Source: Roseicella aerolata
GTDB lineage: Bacteria > Pseudomonadota > Alphaproteobacteria > Acetobacterales > Acetobacteraceae
Reading direction: 5' to 3'
Assembly (NCBI RefSeq): GCF_020523605.1
Contig: NZ_JAJAQI010000005.1
Location: forward strand, 121,668-185,667
DNA length: 64,000 nt
In this document: positions 35,302 to 44,920 of the stretch, in pieces
Layout of the letters: each line of letters opens with the position of its first letter
Position numbering within the stretch: position 1 is the first letter of the stretch
Translations under genes and position numbers: made by a program
Notes under the pieces: model-generated
Told to the model about the DNA's origin: nothing
Databases searched by the model: none
Seen by the model: only the letters and a program-made list of their open reading frames with translations

Positions 35302-35609
35302 GGGGCGAAATCCTTCCATTCAGTCCGGTTGAGCCTCCGCGGTGCCTTCCCGGATGCCCCGGGACCGGACCCGACCCACCTTGGCAACCAAGGATCGGAA
35401 GGGCGCGCCGCGTGCGGATTTGCCGGCGCGAGGAATCCCCCGCGCCGGCGGCGGCCCTATGGCACGCGGTTGGGCCGGGAGCAAGCCGGGGCGCGGTCAG
35501 CCCGGCATTTCGGCCTTCCTTAACCCACTTCGTCTCATTTTTGAGACGAGCGCCCTGAGGTGCTCCCACGACGGCCAGGGCCGGCGCGGCGGCGGAGGGG
35601 CTTTCGGCC
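35302..35609. promoter_or_regulatory. Divergent regulatory region between rpsB and the RTX protease
   Basis: This 308-bp gap should hold the promoters of both divergent genes. Three perfect inverted repeats are visible: CCTTGG...CCAAGG (35379-35393, 3-base loop), GCCGGCGCG...CGCGCCGGC (35422-35449, 10-base loop), and TCGTCTCA...TGAGACGA (35530-35549, TTTT loop). The first two would form hairpins in the rpsB leader mRNA, where S2 autoregulation is known in other bacteria. The third lies 60 bp before the protease and looks like an operator or a small terminator. No clear -35/-10 pair is evident. Confidence 0.45.
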
Positions 35610-37682
35610 ATGGCAACCAGCACGACCATAGGTGCCACCCGCAACAAATACATCGACGGGCTGCTGTCCGGACGTGCCTGGACCGGCCTCCTGACTTTCG
35701 GCTTCCCCGAGGAGGCCGCAGTCTATGATTCACTCTATGGTGCGGGCGAGCCATACAGCGGCTTCGCCGCCCTCGCGCCGGCGGGGCGTGATGCGGTGCG
35801 GGCGGCACTGCTCGGCACACCGAACGGGTCGGGCAATGCGGCGCTGCAGGGCATGGGGATCGCCCAATTCACCCAACTTGACATTACCGAGGGCGACAGC
35901 GGCGCCGATCTGCGCATCGCGGAGTCCGCCCGTCCCCCTACTGCCTGGGCCTATTATCCCGGCGCCGGGACAGGCGGCGATGTCTGGTTCGGAACCGCCT
36001 ATGCCGGAACGGTCCATGACTTCCGCAGTCCGACCCTCGGAAATTATGCCTATGTCACCGTGCTGCATGAACTCGGCCATGCGCTTGGCCTGAAACATGC
36101 CCAGGAGGGCGGCGGTCCGGGCGCCACGGCCGTCCCTGCGGATCGTGACAGCCTCGAATTCACCGTCATGACCTACCGCTCCTATATCGGTGCTCCAACC
36201 TCCGGCTACAGCTTCGAGCAGTGGGGCGCGCCGCAGAGCTACATGATGCTCGACATCGCGGCGCTGCAGGCCATGTACGGCGCCGACTTCGGCACGCGCA
36301 CCGGCGACACGATCTATTCCTGGAACCCGCTCACTGGCGAGATGTCAGTCGACGGCACCGGTCAGGGGCGGCCTGGCGGCAACCGTATCTTCCTCACCAC
36401 CTGGGACGGCGGCGGACGCGACACCTACGATCTCTCAGACTACGCGAACGGGGTGAATGTCGATCTTGCGCCGGGCGGCTGGTCGATTCTCTCGGGCGCG
36501 CAACTGGCGAAGCTTGGCAACACCAAATATGCTCGCGGAAACGTCTTCAACGCGCTGCAGTACCAGGGCGACCGTCGCTCCCTGATCGAGGATGCGATCG
36601 GCGGCATCGGCAACGACACCTTGCGTGGCAATGTCGCAGCCAATCTCCTGCAGGGCGGCGCCGGGAATGACAGCCTCTCCGGGCTCGACGGCAACGACAC
36701 GCTGGAAGGCGGCGCCGGCAAGAACACCCTGGTGGGCGGTGCCGGCGATGACAGCTACATCGTCTCCAGCACGACCGATGTCCTGATTGAGGCGGCGGCC
36801 GCCGGGACGGACACGGTCATCACCAGCCTTGCCTGGACGCTCGGCGCCAACTTCGAAACACTTATCCTGACCGGCGACGCCAAGGTGAACGGCACCGGCA
36901 ATCCGCTCAGGAACCTGATGCAGGGCAATGTCGGGGATAACCTGCTGAGCGGCGCGGCAGGCAACGACACCCTGCTTGGTGCCGAAGGCAATGACACGCT
37001 GAATGGCGGCCTTGGGGCCAATCAACTGCATGGCGGCCCCGGCGACGATACCTACGTAGTCTCCAGCGCCATGGATGCCATTTTCGAAGCGCCGAATGAT
37101 GGCAGAGACCGCGTGGTGACCACGCTGTCATTCACCCTGCCTGACGATATCGAGCGGCTGGAGTTCACCGGTACCGCCGCGGCTGCCGGCACCGGCAACG
37201 CGACCGCCAATGTCATCCTGGGCAATGCCGGCCTCAACCGGCTCTCCGGTCTCGACGGCAATGACAGCCTTTCCGGCGACCGTGGAGCTGACACCCTGCT
37301 TGGCGGTGGCGGCGATGATACGCTGGTGGGTGGCGCGGGCGCCGATCAGCTGACCGGCGGTGCCGGAGCGGATCACTTCCTCTTTCTCCGCCCTGACGAC
37401 GGCTTCGATACCATTCTCGATTTCGATGGCACCTCGGATTGCCTGGCCTTCTCTGGGATGCCGTTCGGCCTGACGGCAGGGATCGACCTTCAGGCAACCG
37501 GCCGCCTGACGCTCAACGCGACAGGCAGCGCGGTCGGCACGGCGGCGCAGTTCGTCTACAACACCACCACGCATATCCTGTGTTGGGACATGAACGGGGC
37601 CGCGTCGGGCGGCGTGCTGCGGCTCGTCATGCTGCGCGATGCCGTCGCGGTGACGGCTGCGGATTTCATCGTCATTGCCTGA
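35610..37682 (+). CDS. Serralysin-like M10 metalloprotease with RTX repeats
   Basis: This 690-residue protein is a predicted secreted zinc protease. The zinc motif HELGHALGLKH is at residues 153-163 and the Met-turn VMTYRSY follows near residue 186. From about residue 330, glycine-rich calcium-binding nonapeptide blocks (GGAGNDSLSG, GNDTLEGG, GGPGDDTYV, GGGGDDTLVGG) occur in three groups separated by beta-roll-like segments. There is no N-terminal signal peptide, and the C-terminus fits type I secretion. No ABC/HlyD/TolC secretion genes lie nearby, so export must use a system elsewhere. GGAGGGG precedes the ATG. Metalloprotease activity is well supported; its substrate is unknown. Confidence 0.93.
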   Translation: MATSTTIGATRNKYIDGLLSGRAWTGLLTFGFPEEAAVYDSLYGAGEPYSGFAALAPAGRDAVRAALLGTPNGSGNAALQGMGIAQFTQLDITEGDSGADLRIAESARPPTAWAYYPGAGTGGDVWFGTAYAGTVHDFRSPTLGNYAYVTVLHELGHALGLKHAQEGGGPGATAVPADRDSLEFTVMTYRSYIGAPTSGYSFEQWGAPQSYMMLDIAALQAMYGADFGTRTGDTIYSWNPLTGEMSVDGTGQGRPGGNRIFLTTWDGGGRDTYDLSDYANGVNVDLAPGGWSILSGAQLAKLGNTKYARGNVFNALQYQGDRRSLIEDAIGGIGNDTLRGNVAANLLQGGAGNDSLSGLDGNDTLEGGAGKNTLVGGAGDDSYIVSSTTDVLIEAAAAGTDTVITSLAWTLGANFETLILTGDAKVNGTGNPLRNLMQGNVGDNLLSGAAGNDTLLGAEGNDTLNGGLGANQLHGGPGDDTYVVSSAMDAIFEAPNDGRDRVVTTLSFTLPDDIERLEFTGTAAAAGTGNATANVILGNAGLNRLSGLDGNDSLSGDRGADTLLGGGGDDTLVGGAGADQLTGGAGADHFLFLRPDDGFDTILDFDGTSDCLAFSGMPFGLTAGIDLQATGRLTLNATGSAVGTAAQFVYNTTTHILCWDMNGAASGGVLRLVMLRDAVAVTAADFIVIA

Positions 37683-37689
37683 TGACGGG

Positions 37690-40600
37690 CTACACCGCCT
37701 CCACCTCGGCAACCCCGGGCAGCACCTTCATCGCCTGCATCAACCGGGGCGAGACATTAAAGCCTCCCGGCAGAGCCAGTTCCACCTCCTGCCCCTGGCC
37801 GGTGCGGGCCACCACCACCACGCGGCCCTTGCCGCGTCCCTCACGCGTCAGCAGGTCGCGGATATGCGGAACGGCGATGTCGCCCTCCAGCCACAGGCGG
37901 ATCCCCTGCCCCACCTGCTGCGCCGCCCTCTCCAGCCCCTCCATCTCCTGTGCGGTGAGGCGCAACATTTCGCCCTCCAGCCGTGCCTCGGCGGTGACCA
38001 GCACGGCGGTGCCTTCGGCCAGAAGGTCGCGGGAGCGGGACAGCACCTCGGAGAAGAGCGTCACCTCATAGCTGCCGGCGGCATCCGAGAGGCTGATCCA
38101 GGCCATGCGGCTGCCGGTCCGCGTCGGCCGTTCCTTGCTGCTGACGACGGTGCCCGCCAGCTTGAGCCGCGCCGCGCCCGCCTTCGCCCGTTCCTCGATG
38201 CGGGAGGAGGGCGTGACGCCCAACCGTTGCAGGACCGATTTGTAGGTGTCCAGCGGATGGGCCGAAAGGTGGAAGCCGACCGCCTCCGCCTCATAGGAAA
38301 GCTTCTCGAGTTGCGGCCAGTCCGGGATGTCCGGCATCCGCAGCGGCTCGGGCTTCGAGTCCGCCCCGCCGAAGAGCGCGATCTGCGCGCTGGCCCGCTC
38401 CTCCGCCGCCGCCTGGGCGCGGCGCAGGATCACCTCGGCGCCCGCCACCAGCCTGGCGCGGTTCTGCTCCAGGCTGTCGAAGGCGCCGGCCTTGGCCAGG
38501 TTCTCGATCTGCATCTTGTTGAGCAGCTTCGGATCGACCCTATGGGCGAATTCCGCGACCGAGGCGAAGGGTCCCTTGCCGTCACGCGCCTTGACGAGAT
38601 CCTGCATGGCCCCGGCGCCGACCCGCTTCACTGCGGCGAGCGCAAAGCGGATCGCGGCCTTCCCGTCCTCGGTGGTCTCCACCAGGAATTCGGCGCCCGA
38701 CTTGTTCACATCGGGCGGCAGGACTGGAATGCCGAGCCGGCTCGCCTCCTGCATGTGGTTCGCCAGCTTCTCGGTCTTGTCGAGATCGAGCGTCATGGAA
38801 GCGGCCAGGAAGGCGACCGGATGGTTCGCCTTCAGCCAGGCGGTCTGGTAGCTGACCAGCGCATAGGCCGCGGCGTGCGACTTGTTGAAGCCGTACTCCG
38901 CGAACTTCGCCATCATGTCGAAGATCTCGGTCGCCTTCTCCGGCGAGATGCCGTTCTTCACCGCGCCCTCGGTGAAGATGGCGCGTTGCTGCTCCATCTC
39001 CTTGGCGATCTTCTTGCCCATGGCGCGCCGCAGCAGGTCGGCGCCGCCGAGCGAATAGCCCGCCAGCTCCTGGCTGATCTGCATCACCTGCTCCTGGTAG
39101 ACCATGATGCCGAAGGTCTCCTCCAGGATGTGGTGGATCTTCGGGTGCGGGCTCTCCCAGGGCTCGCCATGCTTGCGTTGGCAGTAGGCCGGGATGTTGG
39201 CCATAGGGCCGGGGCGGTAGAGCGAGACGGCGGCGATCAGGTCCTCGAACCGGTCCACCCGCATCTGCCGCAGGCAGTCCCGCATGCCCGCGCCTTCGAA
39301 CTGGAACACCCCGGCGGCGTCGCCGCGGCAGAGCATGTCATAGGTCTTCTTGTCATCGAGCGGGATGGCGCTGATATCGACCTCGACCCCCTGCCCCTTC
39401 AGGATCGCCAGTGCCTTCTCGATCACCGTCAGCGTCTTCAGGCCGAGGAAGTCGAACTTCACCAGGCTGGCCTGCTCGACATATTTCATCGAGTACTGGG
39501 TGATCAGCATCTCCGACCGCGGGTCGCGGTAGAGGGGAACGATGTCGATCAGCTGCTTGCGGCCGATGACGACGCCGGCGGCGTGGGTGGAAGCGTTGCG
39601 GTAGAGACCCTCCAACTGGTTGGCGATCTCCAGCAGCCGCGCCACCTGCTCATCGGCGTCGCGCATCTGCTGCAGCCGCGGTTCCTCCTGGATTGCCTGG
39701 GCAAGGGTGATGGGCTTCGCCGGGTTGAAGGGGATCAGGCTGGCGATGCGGTCCACCTGGCCATAGGGCATGCCGAGGACGCGGCCGACATCGCGCACCG
39801 CCGCCTTGGCCTGCAGCTTGCCGAAGGTGATGATCTGCGCGACCCGGTCGGCGCCATACTCCCGGCGGACATAGTTGATCACCTCGTCCCGGCGGTCCTG
39901 GCAGAAATCGATGTCGAAATCCGGCATCGAGACGCGCTCGGGGTTCAGGAAGCGCTCAAACAGCAGCCCGAAGCGCATCGGGTCGAGATCGGTGATGGTC
40001 AGCGCCCAGGCGGCAACCGAGCCGGCACCGGAGCCACGCCCCGGGCCCACCGGGATGCCCTGCTGCTTCGCCCACTGGATGAAGTCGGCGACGATCAGGA
40101 AGTAACCGGAGAAGCCCATCTGCTCGATGACGCCGAGCTCATAGGCCAGGCGCTTGCGGTAGGGCTCGCGCTTCTCCTCCGGCATTGCCACGGCATCCAG
40201 CCGCGCTTCCAGCCCGCGGGTCGCCATGTCCCGCACCGTCTCGGCCTCAGTCATGCCGGGCTGGACCTTGGGGCAGACCGGCAGTTCGGGCTTCTTGGTC
40301 TCGGCCATCACCGCGCAGCGGCGGGCGATCGCGAGGGTGTTGTCGCAGGCCTCCGGCAGGTCGGCGAAGAGGGCGCGCATGGCCTCGGCCGGCTTGAACC
40401 AATGCTCGGCGGTCACGCGCCGCCGGTCCTCCTCGGCCAGGGTCCGGCCCTCGGCGATGCAGAGCAGGGCGTCATGCGCTTCATGCATCGCGGGCGTAGC
40501 GAAATAGACATCGTTGGCCGCAACGATCGGCAGGCCGAGATCGTCGGCAAGGGCCAGCATGGCAGGCTCGATCGCCTTCTCGACCGCAAGGCCGTGGCGG

Positions 40601-41130
40601 TTCAGTTCCACCGCCAGCCGATCCGGGAAGACGGCGGCCAGGCGCCGCAGCAAGGCCTCGGCCGGGGCGCGCCGGCCCTCGGCCAGCAGCCGACCGATGG
40701 GGCCGAAGGTGCCCCCGGTGAGGAGGAAGATACCCTCCGCATGCTCCTCCAGCGTCGAGAGCTTCAGGCAGGGGCGGCCGGAGGCGTCATTGGCCAGGAA
40801 GCTGCGGGAGGAGAGGCGCTGGAGGTTGTCGAGGCCGCGCGCATCCATGGCGAGAGCCACGACCGGGTCCGGCGCCTGCCGTTCCGCCTCCGGCCGGTCG
40901 TCGCTCGCGGTCCGGCTGAGGAAGAGCTGGCAGCCCATGATGGGCTGCACGCCCTTGCCCGAGCAGCCCTGGGCGAATTCCAGCCCGCCGAAGAGGTTGG
41001 CGCTGTCCGTCAGCGCCACCGCGGGCATCCCCGCCTCCTTCGCCAGGGTTGCCAGCTTGTCCGCCTTGATGGCGCCTTCGCTCAGCGAATAGCTGGAATG
41101 GGTATGGAGGTGGACGAAGCTGCCGGCCAT
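37690..41130 (-). CDS. dnaE: DNA polymerase III subunit alpha
   Basis: This 1146-residue replicative polymerase is full length. The N-terminal PHP domain starts FVHLHTHSSYSLSEGAIK. The C-family catalytic aspartates are in PDFDIDF (about 403-409), and the FVPGRG-type loop appears as PVGPGRGSGAGSVAAW. Finger and tau-binding regions follow, with an OB-fold near the C-terminus (LKLAGTVVSSKERPTRTGSRMAW). It converges with the RTX protease, with only 7 bp between the stops. The long frame on the opposite strand is an artefact. Confidence 0.98.
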   Translation of the reverse strand: MAGSFVHLHTHSSYSLSEGAIKADKLATLAKEAGMPAVALTDSANLFGGLEFAQGCSGKGVQPIMGCQLFLSRTASDDRPEAERQAPDPVVALAMDARGLDNLQRLSSRSFLANDASGRPCLKLSTLEEHAEGIFLLTGGTFGPIGRLLAEGRRAPAEALLRRLAAVFPDRLAVELNRHGLAVEKAIEPAMLALADDLGLPIVAANDVYFATPAMHEAHDALLCIAEGRTLAEEDRRRVTAEHWFKPAEAMRALFADLPEACDNTLAIARRCAVMAETKKPELPVCPKVQPGMTEAETVRDMATRGLEARLDAVAMPEEKREPYRKRLAYELGVIEQMGFSGYFLIVADFIQWAKQQGIPVGPGRGSGAGSVAAWALTITDLDPMRFGLLFERFLNPERVSMPDFDIDFCQDRRDEVINYVRREYGADRVAQIITFGKLQAKAAVRDVGRVLGMPYGQVDRIASLIPFNPAKPITLAQAIQEEPRLQQMRDADEQVARLLEIANQLEGLYRNASTHAAGVVIGRKQLIDIVPLYRDPRSEMLITQYSMKYVEQASLVKFDFLGLKTLTVIEKALAILKGQGVEVDISAIPLDDKKTYDMLCRGDAAGVFQFEGAGMRDCLRQMRVDRFEDLIAAVSLYRPGPMANIPAYCQRKHGEPWESPHPKIHHILEETFGIMVYQEQVMQISQELAGYSLGGADLLRRAMGKKIAKEMEQQRAIFTEGAVKNGISPEKATEIFDMMAKFAEYGFNKSHAAAYALVSYQTAWLKANHPVAFLAASMTLDLDKTEKLANHMQEASRLGIPVLPPDVNKSGAEFLVETTEDGKAAIRFALAAVKRVGAGAMQDLVKARDGKGPFASVAEFAHRVDPKLLNKMQIENLAKAGAFDSLEQNRARLVAGAEVILRRAQAAAEERASAQIALFGGADSKPEPLRMPDIPDWPQLEKLSYEAEAVGFHLSAHPLDTYKSVLQRLGVTPSSRIEERAKAGAARLKLAGTVVSSKERPTRTGSRMAWISLSDAAGSYEVTLFSEVLSRSRDLLAEGTAVLVTAEARLEGEMLRLTAQEMEGLERAAQQVGQGIRLWLEGDIAVPHIRDLLTREGRGKGRVVVVARTGQGQEVELALPGGFNVSPRLMQAMKVLPGVAEVEAV

Positions 41131-41293
41131 GCGCGACTCCCGTGGAGGAAGCAGGATAGCATGGCCGGAGGGTGGTTTGCCGCCCTACCCCGCCCCGGCC
41201 GCGACGGGACTGCAACACCAGCAGTGCCATCCAGGACCCTGCCCCGGGCATGCCGGCGCTGCGCCATCGGGCATCACAGGCATCGCACCTTCG

Positions 41294-42289
41294 TCATTGA
41301 TCCGGGTGCTTGAGCAGCCCATCCCGGGCGGCGGCTGCCCAGCGGGCATCCTCCTCCTGCCGCAGCGCAGCGAACTCGGCCGGTCCGAGCACGCCGAGAT
41401 CCGCCCCGGTCCTGGCCAGGCGCTCGCGCATCCCGGGCTCGCGCAGCGCAGCCAGGATGGCCGCATGCATGGCGGCGGCGATCCCCTCCGGCAGCCCGGC
41501 CGGGGCCAGCATGCCGTACCAGCCGGCGAATTCGTAGCCGGGCACGCCGGCCTCGATCAGCGTCGGCACCTCCGGCAGCAGCGCGCTGCGCTGCGCCGTG
41601 GTGACGCCCAGGGCACGGATGCGGCCCGACTGCAGATGCGGCAGCGCGGCGACCGTGCTGTTCCAGCTCGTCGGCAGATGGCCGGCGATCAGGTCGTTCA
41701 GCATCGGCGCGGCACCGCGATAGACCACCTCGACCATCTCCACGCCGGCCAGCCGGGTGAAGAGGTTGCCAGCATAGGAGATCGCCGCATCCGAGGTGCC
41801 GAAGCCGATGCTGCGCGGCTTGGCGTGTGCATCCGCCACCAGCTGCGCAACAGTCCGGTAGGGCGTCGCCGTGCTGGCGGCGAGCAGCAGGGGAAAGCGC
41901 GACAGCAGCGCCACCGGCGCGAAGTCGCGCAGCGGCTGGAAGGGCAGGGTCGGCGTGACATGCGGGTTCATGGTGTGCGCGCCGGTATCAACCAGGAAGA
42001 GGCTCCCATCCGGCTCCGCCCGCGCCACCATCTCCGAGCCGATGATGCCGTTCGCGCCGGCGCGGTTCTCGACCAGGACCGGCTGGCCGAGCTGCTCGCG
42101 CAGCCCCTCGGCGAGGGTGCGGGTGAAGACGTCGGTGCCGCCGCCGGGGGCGTAGGGCACCAGCAGCCGGACCGGCCGCTGCGGCCAGGGGCGCGCCGCC
42201 TGCGCCTTCGCGCGCCGAAGCATCGCCGCCGTCGCGGCGAGACCACCCGCCCCGCCGAGGAGCAGCCTGCGCCGTGATGGCGTCCGCAT
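41294..42289 (-). CDS. Bug/TctC-family tricarboxylate receptor protein
   Basis: This is a periplasmic receptor of 331 residues. MRTPSRRRLLLGGAGGLAATAAM is a twin-arginine-like signal peptide, ending near AKAQAA. Bug motifs are VRLLVPYAPGGGTDVFTRT and VLVENRAGANGIIGSEMVARAEPDG. The ATG at 42289 is where the signal peptide begins. It is divergent from the SDR/CoA-transferase operon, which suggests that it may capture a substrate for that operon (inference). Confidence 0.92.
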   Translation of the reverse strand: MRTPSRRRLLLGGAGGLAATAAMLRRAKAQAARPWPQRPVRLLVPYAPGGGTDVFTRTLAEGLREQLGQPVLVENRAGANGIIGSEMVARAEPDGSLFLVDTGAHTMNPHVTPTLPFQPLRDFAPVALLSRFPLLLAASTATPYRTVAQLVADAHAKPRSIGFGTSDAAISYAGNLFTRLAGVEMVEVVYRGAAPMLNDLIAGHLPTSWNSTVAALPHLQSGRIRALGVTTAQRSALLPEVPTLIEAGVPGYEFAGWYGMLAPAGLPEGIAAAMHAAILAALREPGMRERLARTGADLGVLGPAEFAALRQEEDARWAAAARDGLLKHPDQ

Positions 42290-42460
42290 GGTCGTTTCTC
42301 CCCCTGGATCTGCTTGCAGCAAGGGCTATCACCCCCGACGCGCCACAGGAAGCGGCACGGCGCCGGCTGGCGCCACCGCATGCCGGTCCGGCCATCTCAC
42401 GGAGCCGATGGATACCTCCGGGCGATTCCGCCCGACGGCGATCTGCTCTAGCCTGCGGGG

Positions 42461-43273
42461 ATGGCGCCGCCCTCCCCTCTTCCCCCCGCGACCACCGGCA
42501 GCGGCCTGCATGGCCGCCTGGCGCTGATCACCGGCTCCACCGGCGGGATCGGCCATGCCGTCGCATCCCGGCTCGCCGCCGCCGGATGCCACCTGGTGCT
42601 GCATGGGCTGGAGGCGCCCGCCGCGGCCGGGCCGGCGGTCCGCGCGCTGGCCGGGCGCCATGGCGTACAGGCGCGCTACATCCGGGCCGATCTGGCGCAT
42701 CGCCCGGAGGTGGAGGCGCTGGCGGCCGATGCCGGTCCGGTCGACATCCTGATCAACAACGCGGCCTGCCGGCATTTCGCGCCGATCGAGGCTATGCCGC
42801 CAGAGGATTGGGACGCCGATCTCGCGGTCAACCTCTCCGCCGCTTTCCACCTGATCCGCCTGACGCTGCCGGGCATGCGCGCGCGCGGCTGGGGCCGCAT
42901 CGTCAACATGTCCTCCATCTATGGGCTGGTCGGCGGCACGGGTCGCGTGGGCTATGTCACCACCAAGACCGCCCTGATCGGGCTGACCCGCGCCGTGGCG
43001 CTGGAGACGGCACAGAGCGGCATCACCTGCAACGCCCTCTGCCCCGGCACGACGCTGACGCCGAACATCGAAGGGCGGATCCGCGCGATCATGGCGGAGT
43101 CCGGGCTGGATCGCCCGGCGGCCGATGCACGCTTCCTCGCGGGCAAGCAGCCGACCGGCCGCTTCGTGGAGGCGGAGGCGGTTGGCGCGATGGTGGCCTT
43201 CCTGTGCGGAGAGGCCGGGCGGGACATCACCGGCGCGGCGCTGCCGATGGATGGCGCCTGGTCGGCCGCCTGA
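42461..43273 (+). CDS. SDR-family oxidoreductase, 3-hydroxybutyrate dehydrogenase-like
   Basis: This 270-residue classical SDR has the cofactor motif TGSTGGIG (about 24-31), NNA at the fourth strand, the catalytic Ser in NMSSIYG and the YVTTK pair (Tyr-x3-Lys). The ITCNALCPGTTLTPNIEGRI segment is like that of D-beta-hydroxybutyrate dehydrogenases. A two-subunit CoA transferase follows, so a route from 3-hydroxybutyrate via acetoacetate to acetoacetyl-CoA is plausible. This is inference; many SDRs resemble this subgroup. A GC-rich RBS (GCGGGG) directly abuts the ATG. Confidence 0.82.
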   Translation: MAPPSPLPPATTGSGLHGRLALITGSTGGIGHAVASRLAAAGCHLVLHGLEAPAAAGPAVRALAGRHGVQARYIRADLAHRPEVEALAADAGPVDILINNAACRHFAPIEAMPPEDWDADLAVNLSAAFHLIRLTLPGMRARGWGRIVNMSSIYGLVGGTGRVGYVTTKTALIGLTRAVALETAQSGITCNALCPGTTLTPNIEGRIRAIMAESGLDRPAADARFLAGKQPTGRFVEAEAVGAMVAFLCGEAGRDITGAALPMDGAWSAA

Positions 43274-43459
43274 GGGCAGCCGCCCAGCGAGCCGTTCCCC
43301 CCGGTCGCCAGGTTCGCCGTGGAGTGCATCCGGGCTTCACCGCTGGCGTCCCGGGCTGCGCTGCGCCTACCATCCACCGCAACGACACCGGGGCAGGACA
43401 GTGCGGCATGGCCGTATCGCGCCTCCCCGCAAGAACCAGCACAGGGGAACGTCCCACGC

Positions 43460-44158
43460 ATGATCGATAAATTCGTGCGTTCCATGGCGGAGGCCATGAA
43501 CGACATCCGGGATGGCTCGACCATCCTGATGGCAGGGTTCGGCGAGGTGGGCGCCCCACACGCGCTTCTGCAGGGGCTGATCGAGCAGGGCGCGACCGAC
43601 CTCACCATCGTCATCAACTCCACCGGGCGCGTGCACCGGCCGGGCCAGCCGGTCACCGGCCTCGCCCGGCTGATCGAGCAGCGCCGCGTGCGCAAGGTCA
43701 TCACCAGCTTCCTGCGCAGCCAGAGCATCGCCGGCGCGGCGGTGCGCGACGGGCGGATGGAGGCCGAGGTGGTGCCGCAGGGCACGCTGGCCGAGCGCAT
43801 CCGCGCCGCCGGTGCCGGCGTGCCGGCCTTCTTCACCCCGACCGGTGCCGGCACGCTGGTGGCGGAGGGCAAGGAGGTCCGGGAGTATGGCGGCCGCCCC
43901 TGCGTGCTGGAACTCGCCCTGCCCGGTGATGTCGCGCTGGTCGAGGCCTGGATGGCCGATCGCTGGGGCAATCTGACCTACAGGGACAGTAGCCGGAACT
44001 TCAACCCCATCATGGCCATGGCGGGCGCGCTCACCATCGTGCAGACGCATCATGTCTGCGACCTGGGGCAGTTGCCGGCGAACGAGATCATCACCCCCGG
44101 CATCTTCGTCGATCGCGTGCTGCACGTGCAGGCCGGCGATCCGGTGCTGCCGCGCTGA
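43460..44158 (+). CDS. 3-oxoacid-type CoA transferase, subunit A
   Basis: This 232-residue alpha subunit of a family I CoA transferase shows IRDGSTILMAGFGEVGAPHALL (the conserved glycine-rich loop), RRVRKVITSFLRSQ, and FFTPTGAGTLVAEGKEVREYGG. It moves CoA from an acyl donor to a 3-oxoacid together with the next gene's product. AGGGGAA lies upstream of the ATG. It is 13 bp before subunit B and 186 bp after the SDR. Confidence 0.93.
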   Translation: MIDKFVRSMAEAMNDIRDGSTILMAGFGEVGAPHALLQGLIEQGATDLTIVINSTGRVHRPGQPVTGLARLIEQRRVRKVITSFLRSQSIAGAAVRDGRMEAEVVPQGTLAERIRAAGAGVPAFFTPTGAGTLVAEGKEVREYGGRPCVLELALPGDVALVEAWMADRWGNLTYRDSSRNFNPIMAMAGALTIVQTHHVCDLGQLPANEIITPGIFVDRVLHVQAGDPVLPR

Positions 44159-44171
44159 GGGGAGGACCGCG

Positions 44172-44831
44172 ATGAAGGACAGCACACAGGGCTTCAGCCC
44201 GCTCGACCGCACCGGAATGGCGGCGCGGGTGGCGCAGGACATCCCGGAAGGCTGGTATGTCAATCTCGGCATCGGCATCCCGACTCTGGTCGCCGACCAC
44301 ATCCCGCCGGAGCGGGAGGTGGTGGTGCATTCGGAGAACGGCATCCTCGGCATGGGGCCGGCGCCGGATGCACACAAGGAAAATCCCTGGCTGGTGAATG
44401 CGAGCACGCAGCGCGTCACCCTTCGCCCCGGCGGCAGCTTCGTCCACCATGCCGACAGCTTCGCCATGGTGCGCGGCGGGCATCTCGACCTCTGCGTGCT
44501 GGGCGGCTTCCAGGTGGCGGAGACTGGCGACCTGGCGAACTGGGCGCATTCGGTGACCGAGACCGGCCGGCAGATCGGCGGGGCCATGGACCTAGCGGTG
44601 GGTGCGAAGCGCGTCTGGGTGGTGATGGAGCATGTGACGAAGGATGGCCAGGCGCGCCTCCTGCCGCGCTGCACCTACCCGCTGACGGCGGCCGGCTGCG
44701 TCAGCCGCGTCTATACCAGCCTGACGGTGCTGGATGTGACGCCGAAGGGCTTCGTCGTCCTCGACATGGTGCCCGGACTGTCCTTCGAGGCGCTGCAGGC
44801 CCGCACCGAGGCGAGGCTGCACCGGGACTGA
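44172..44831 (+). CDS. 3-oxoacid-type CoA transferase, subunit B
   Basis: This 219-residue beta subunit carries the catalytic glutamate in the motif VVVHSENGILGMGP, preceded by VNLGIGIPTLVADHI. The remaining conserved regions RGGHLDLCVLGGFQV and LPRCTYPLTAAGCVSRVYT are intact. GAGGACC precedes the ATG. Together with subunit A it forms an acetoacetate, 3-oxoadipate or similar CoA transferase; the sequence alone does not separate these. Confidence 0.93.
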   Translation: MKDSTQGFSPLDRTGMAARVAQDIPEGWYVNLGIGIPTLVADHIPPEREVVVHSENGILGMGPAPDAHKENPWLVNASTQRVTLRPGGSFVHHADSFAMVRGGHLDLCVLGGFQVAETGDLANWAHSVTETGRQIGGAMDLAVGAKRVWVVMEHVTKDGQARLLPRCTYPLTAAGCVSRVYTSLTVLDVTPKGFVVLDMVPGLSFEALQARTEARLHRD

Positions 44832-44920
44832 CCGGAGCGACCGGCGAATGGCACTGGTCAGTCGGCGCGTCCCGGCCCAATTCCCCCTGGACGACAACGC
44901 ATGATTCCTGGGGGAAGAGG

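Noticed and set aside
36700..37400. Glycine-rich tandem repeats as a possible CRISPR or DNA satellite
   Set aside because: The periodicity is the RTX nonapeptide coding repeat of the protease; units vary in DNA sequence and there are no spacers.
37675..41313. A 1212-codon open frame on the plus strand opposite dnaE
   Set aside because: dnaE is complete with all motifs on the minus strand; the antisense frame has His/Gln/Arg/Gly-rich low-information sequence typical of high-GC shadow frames.
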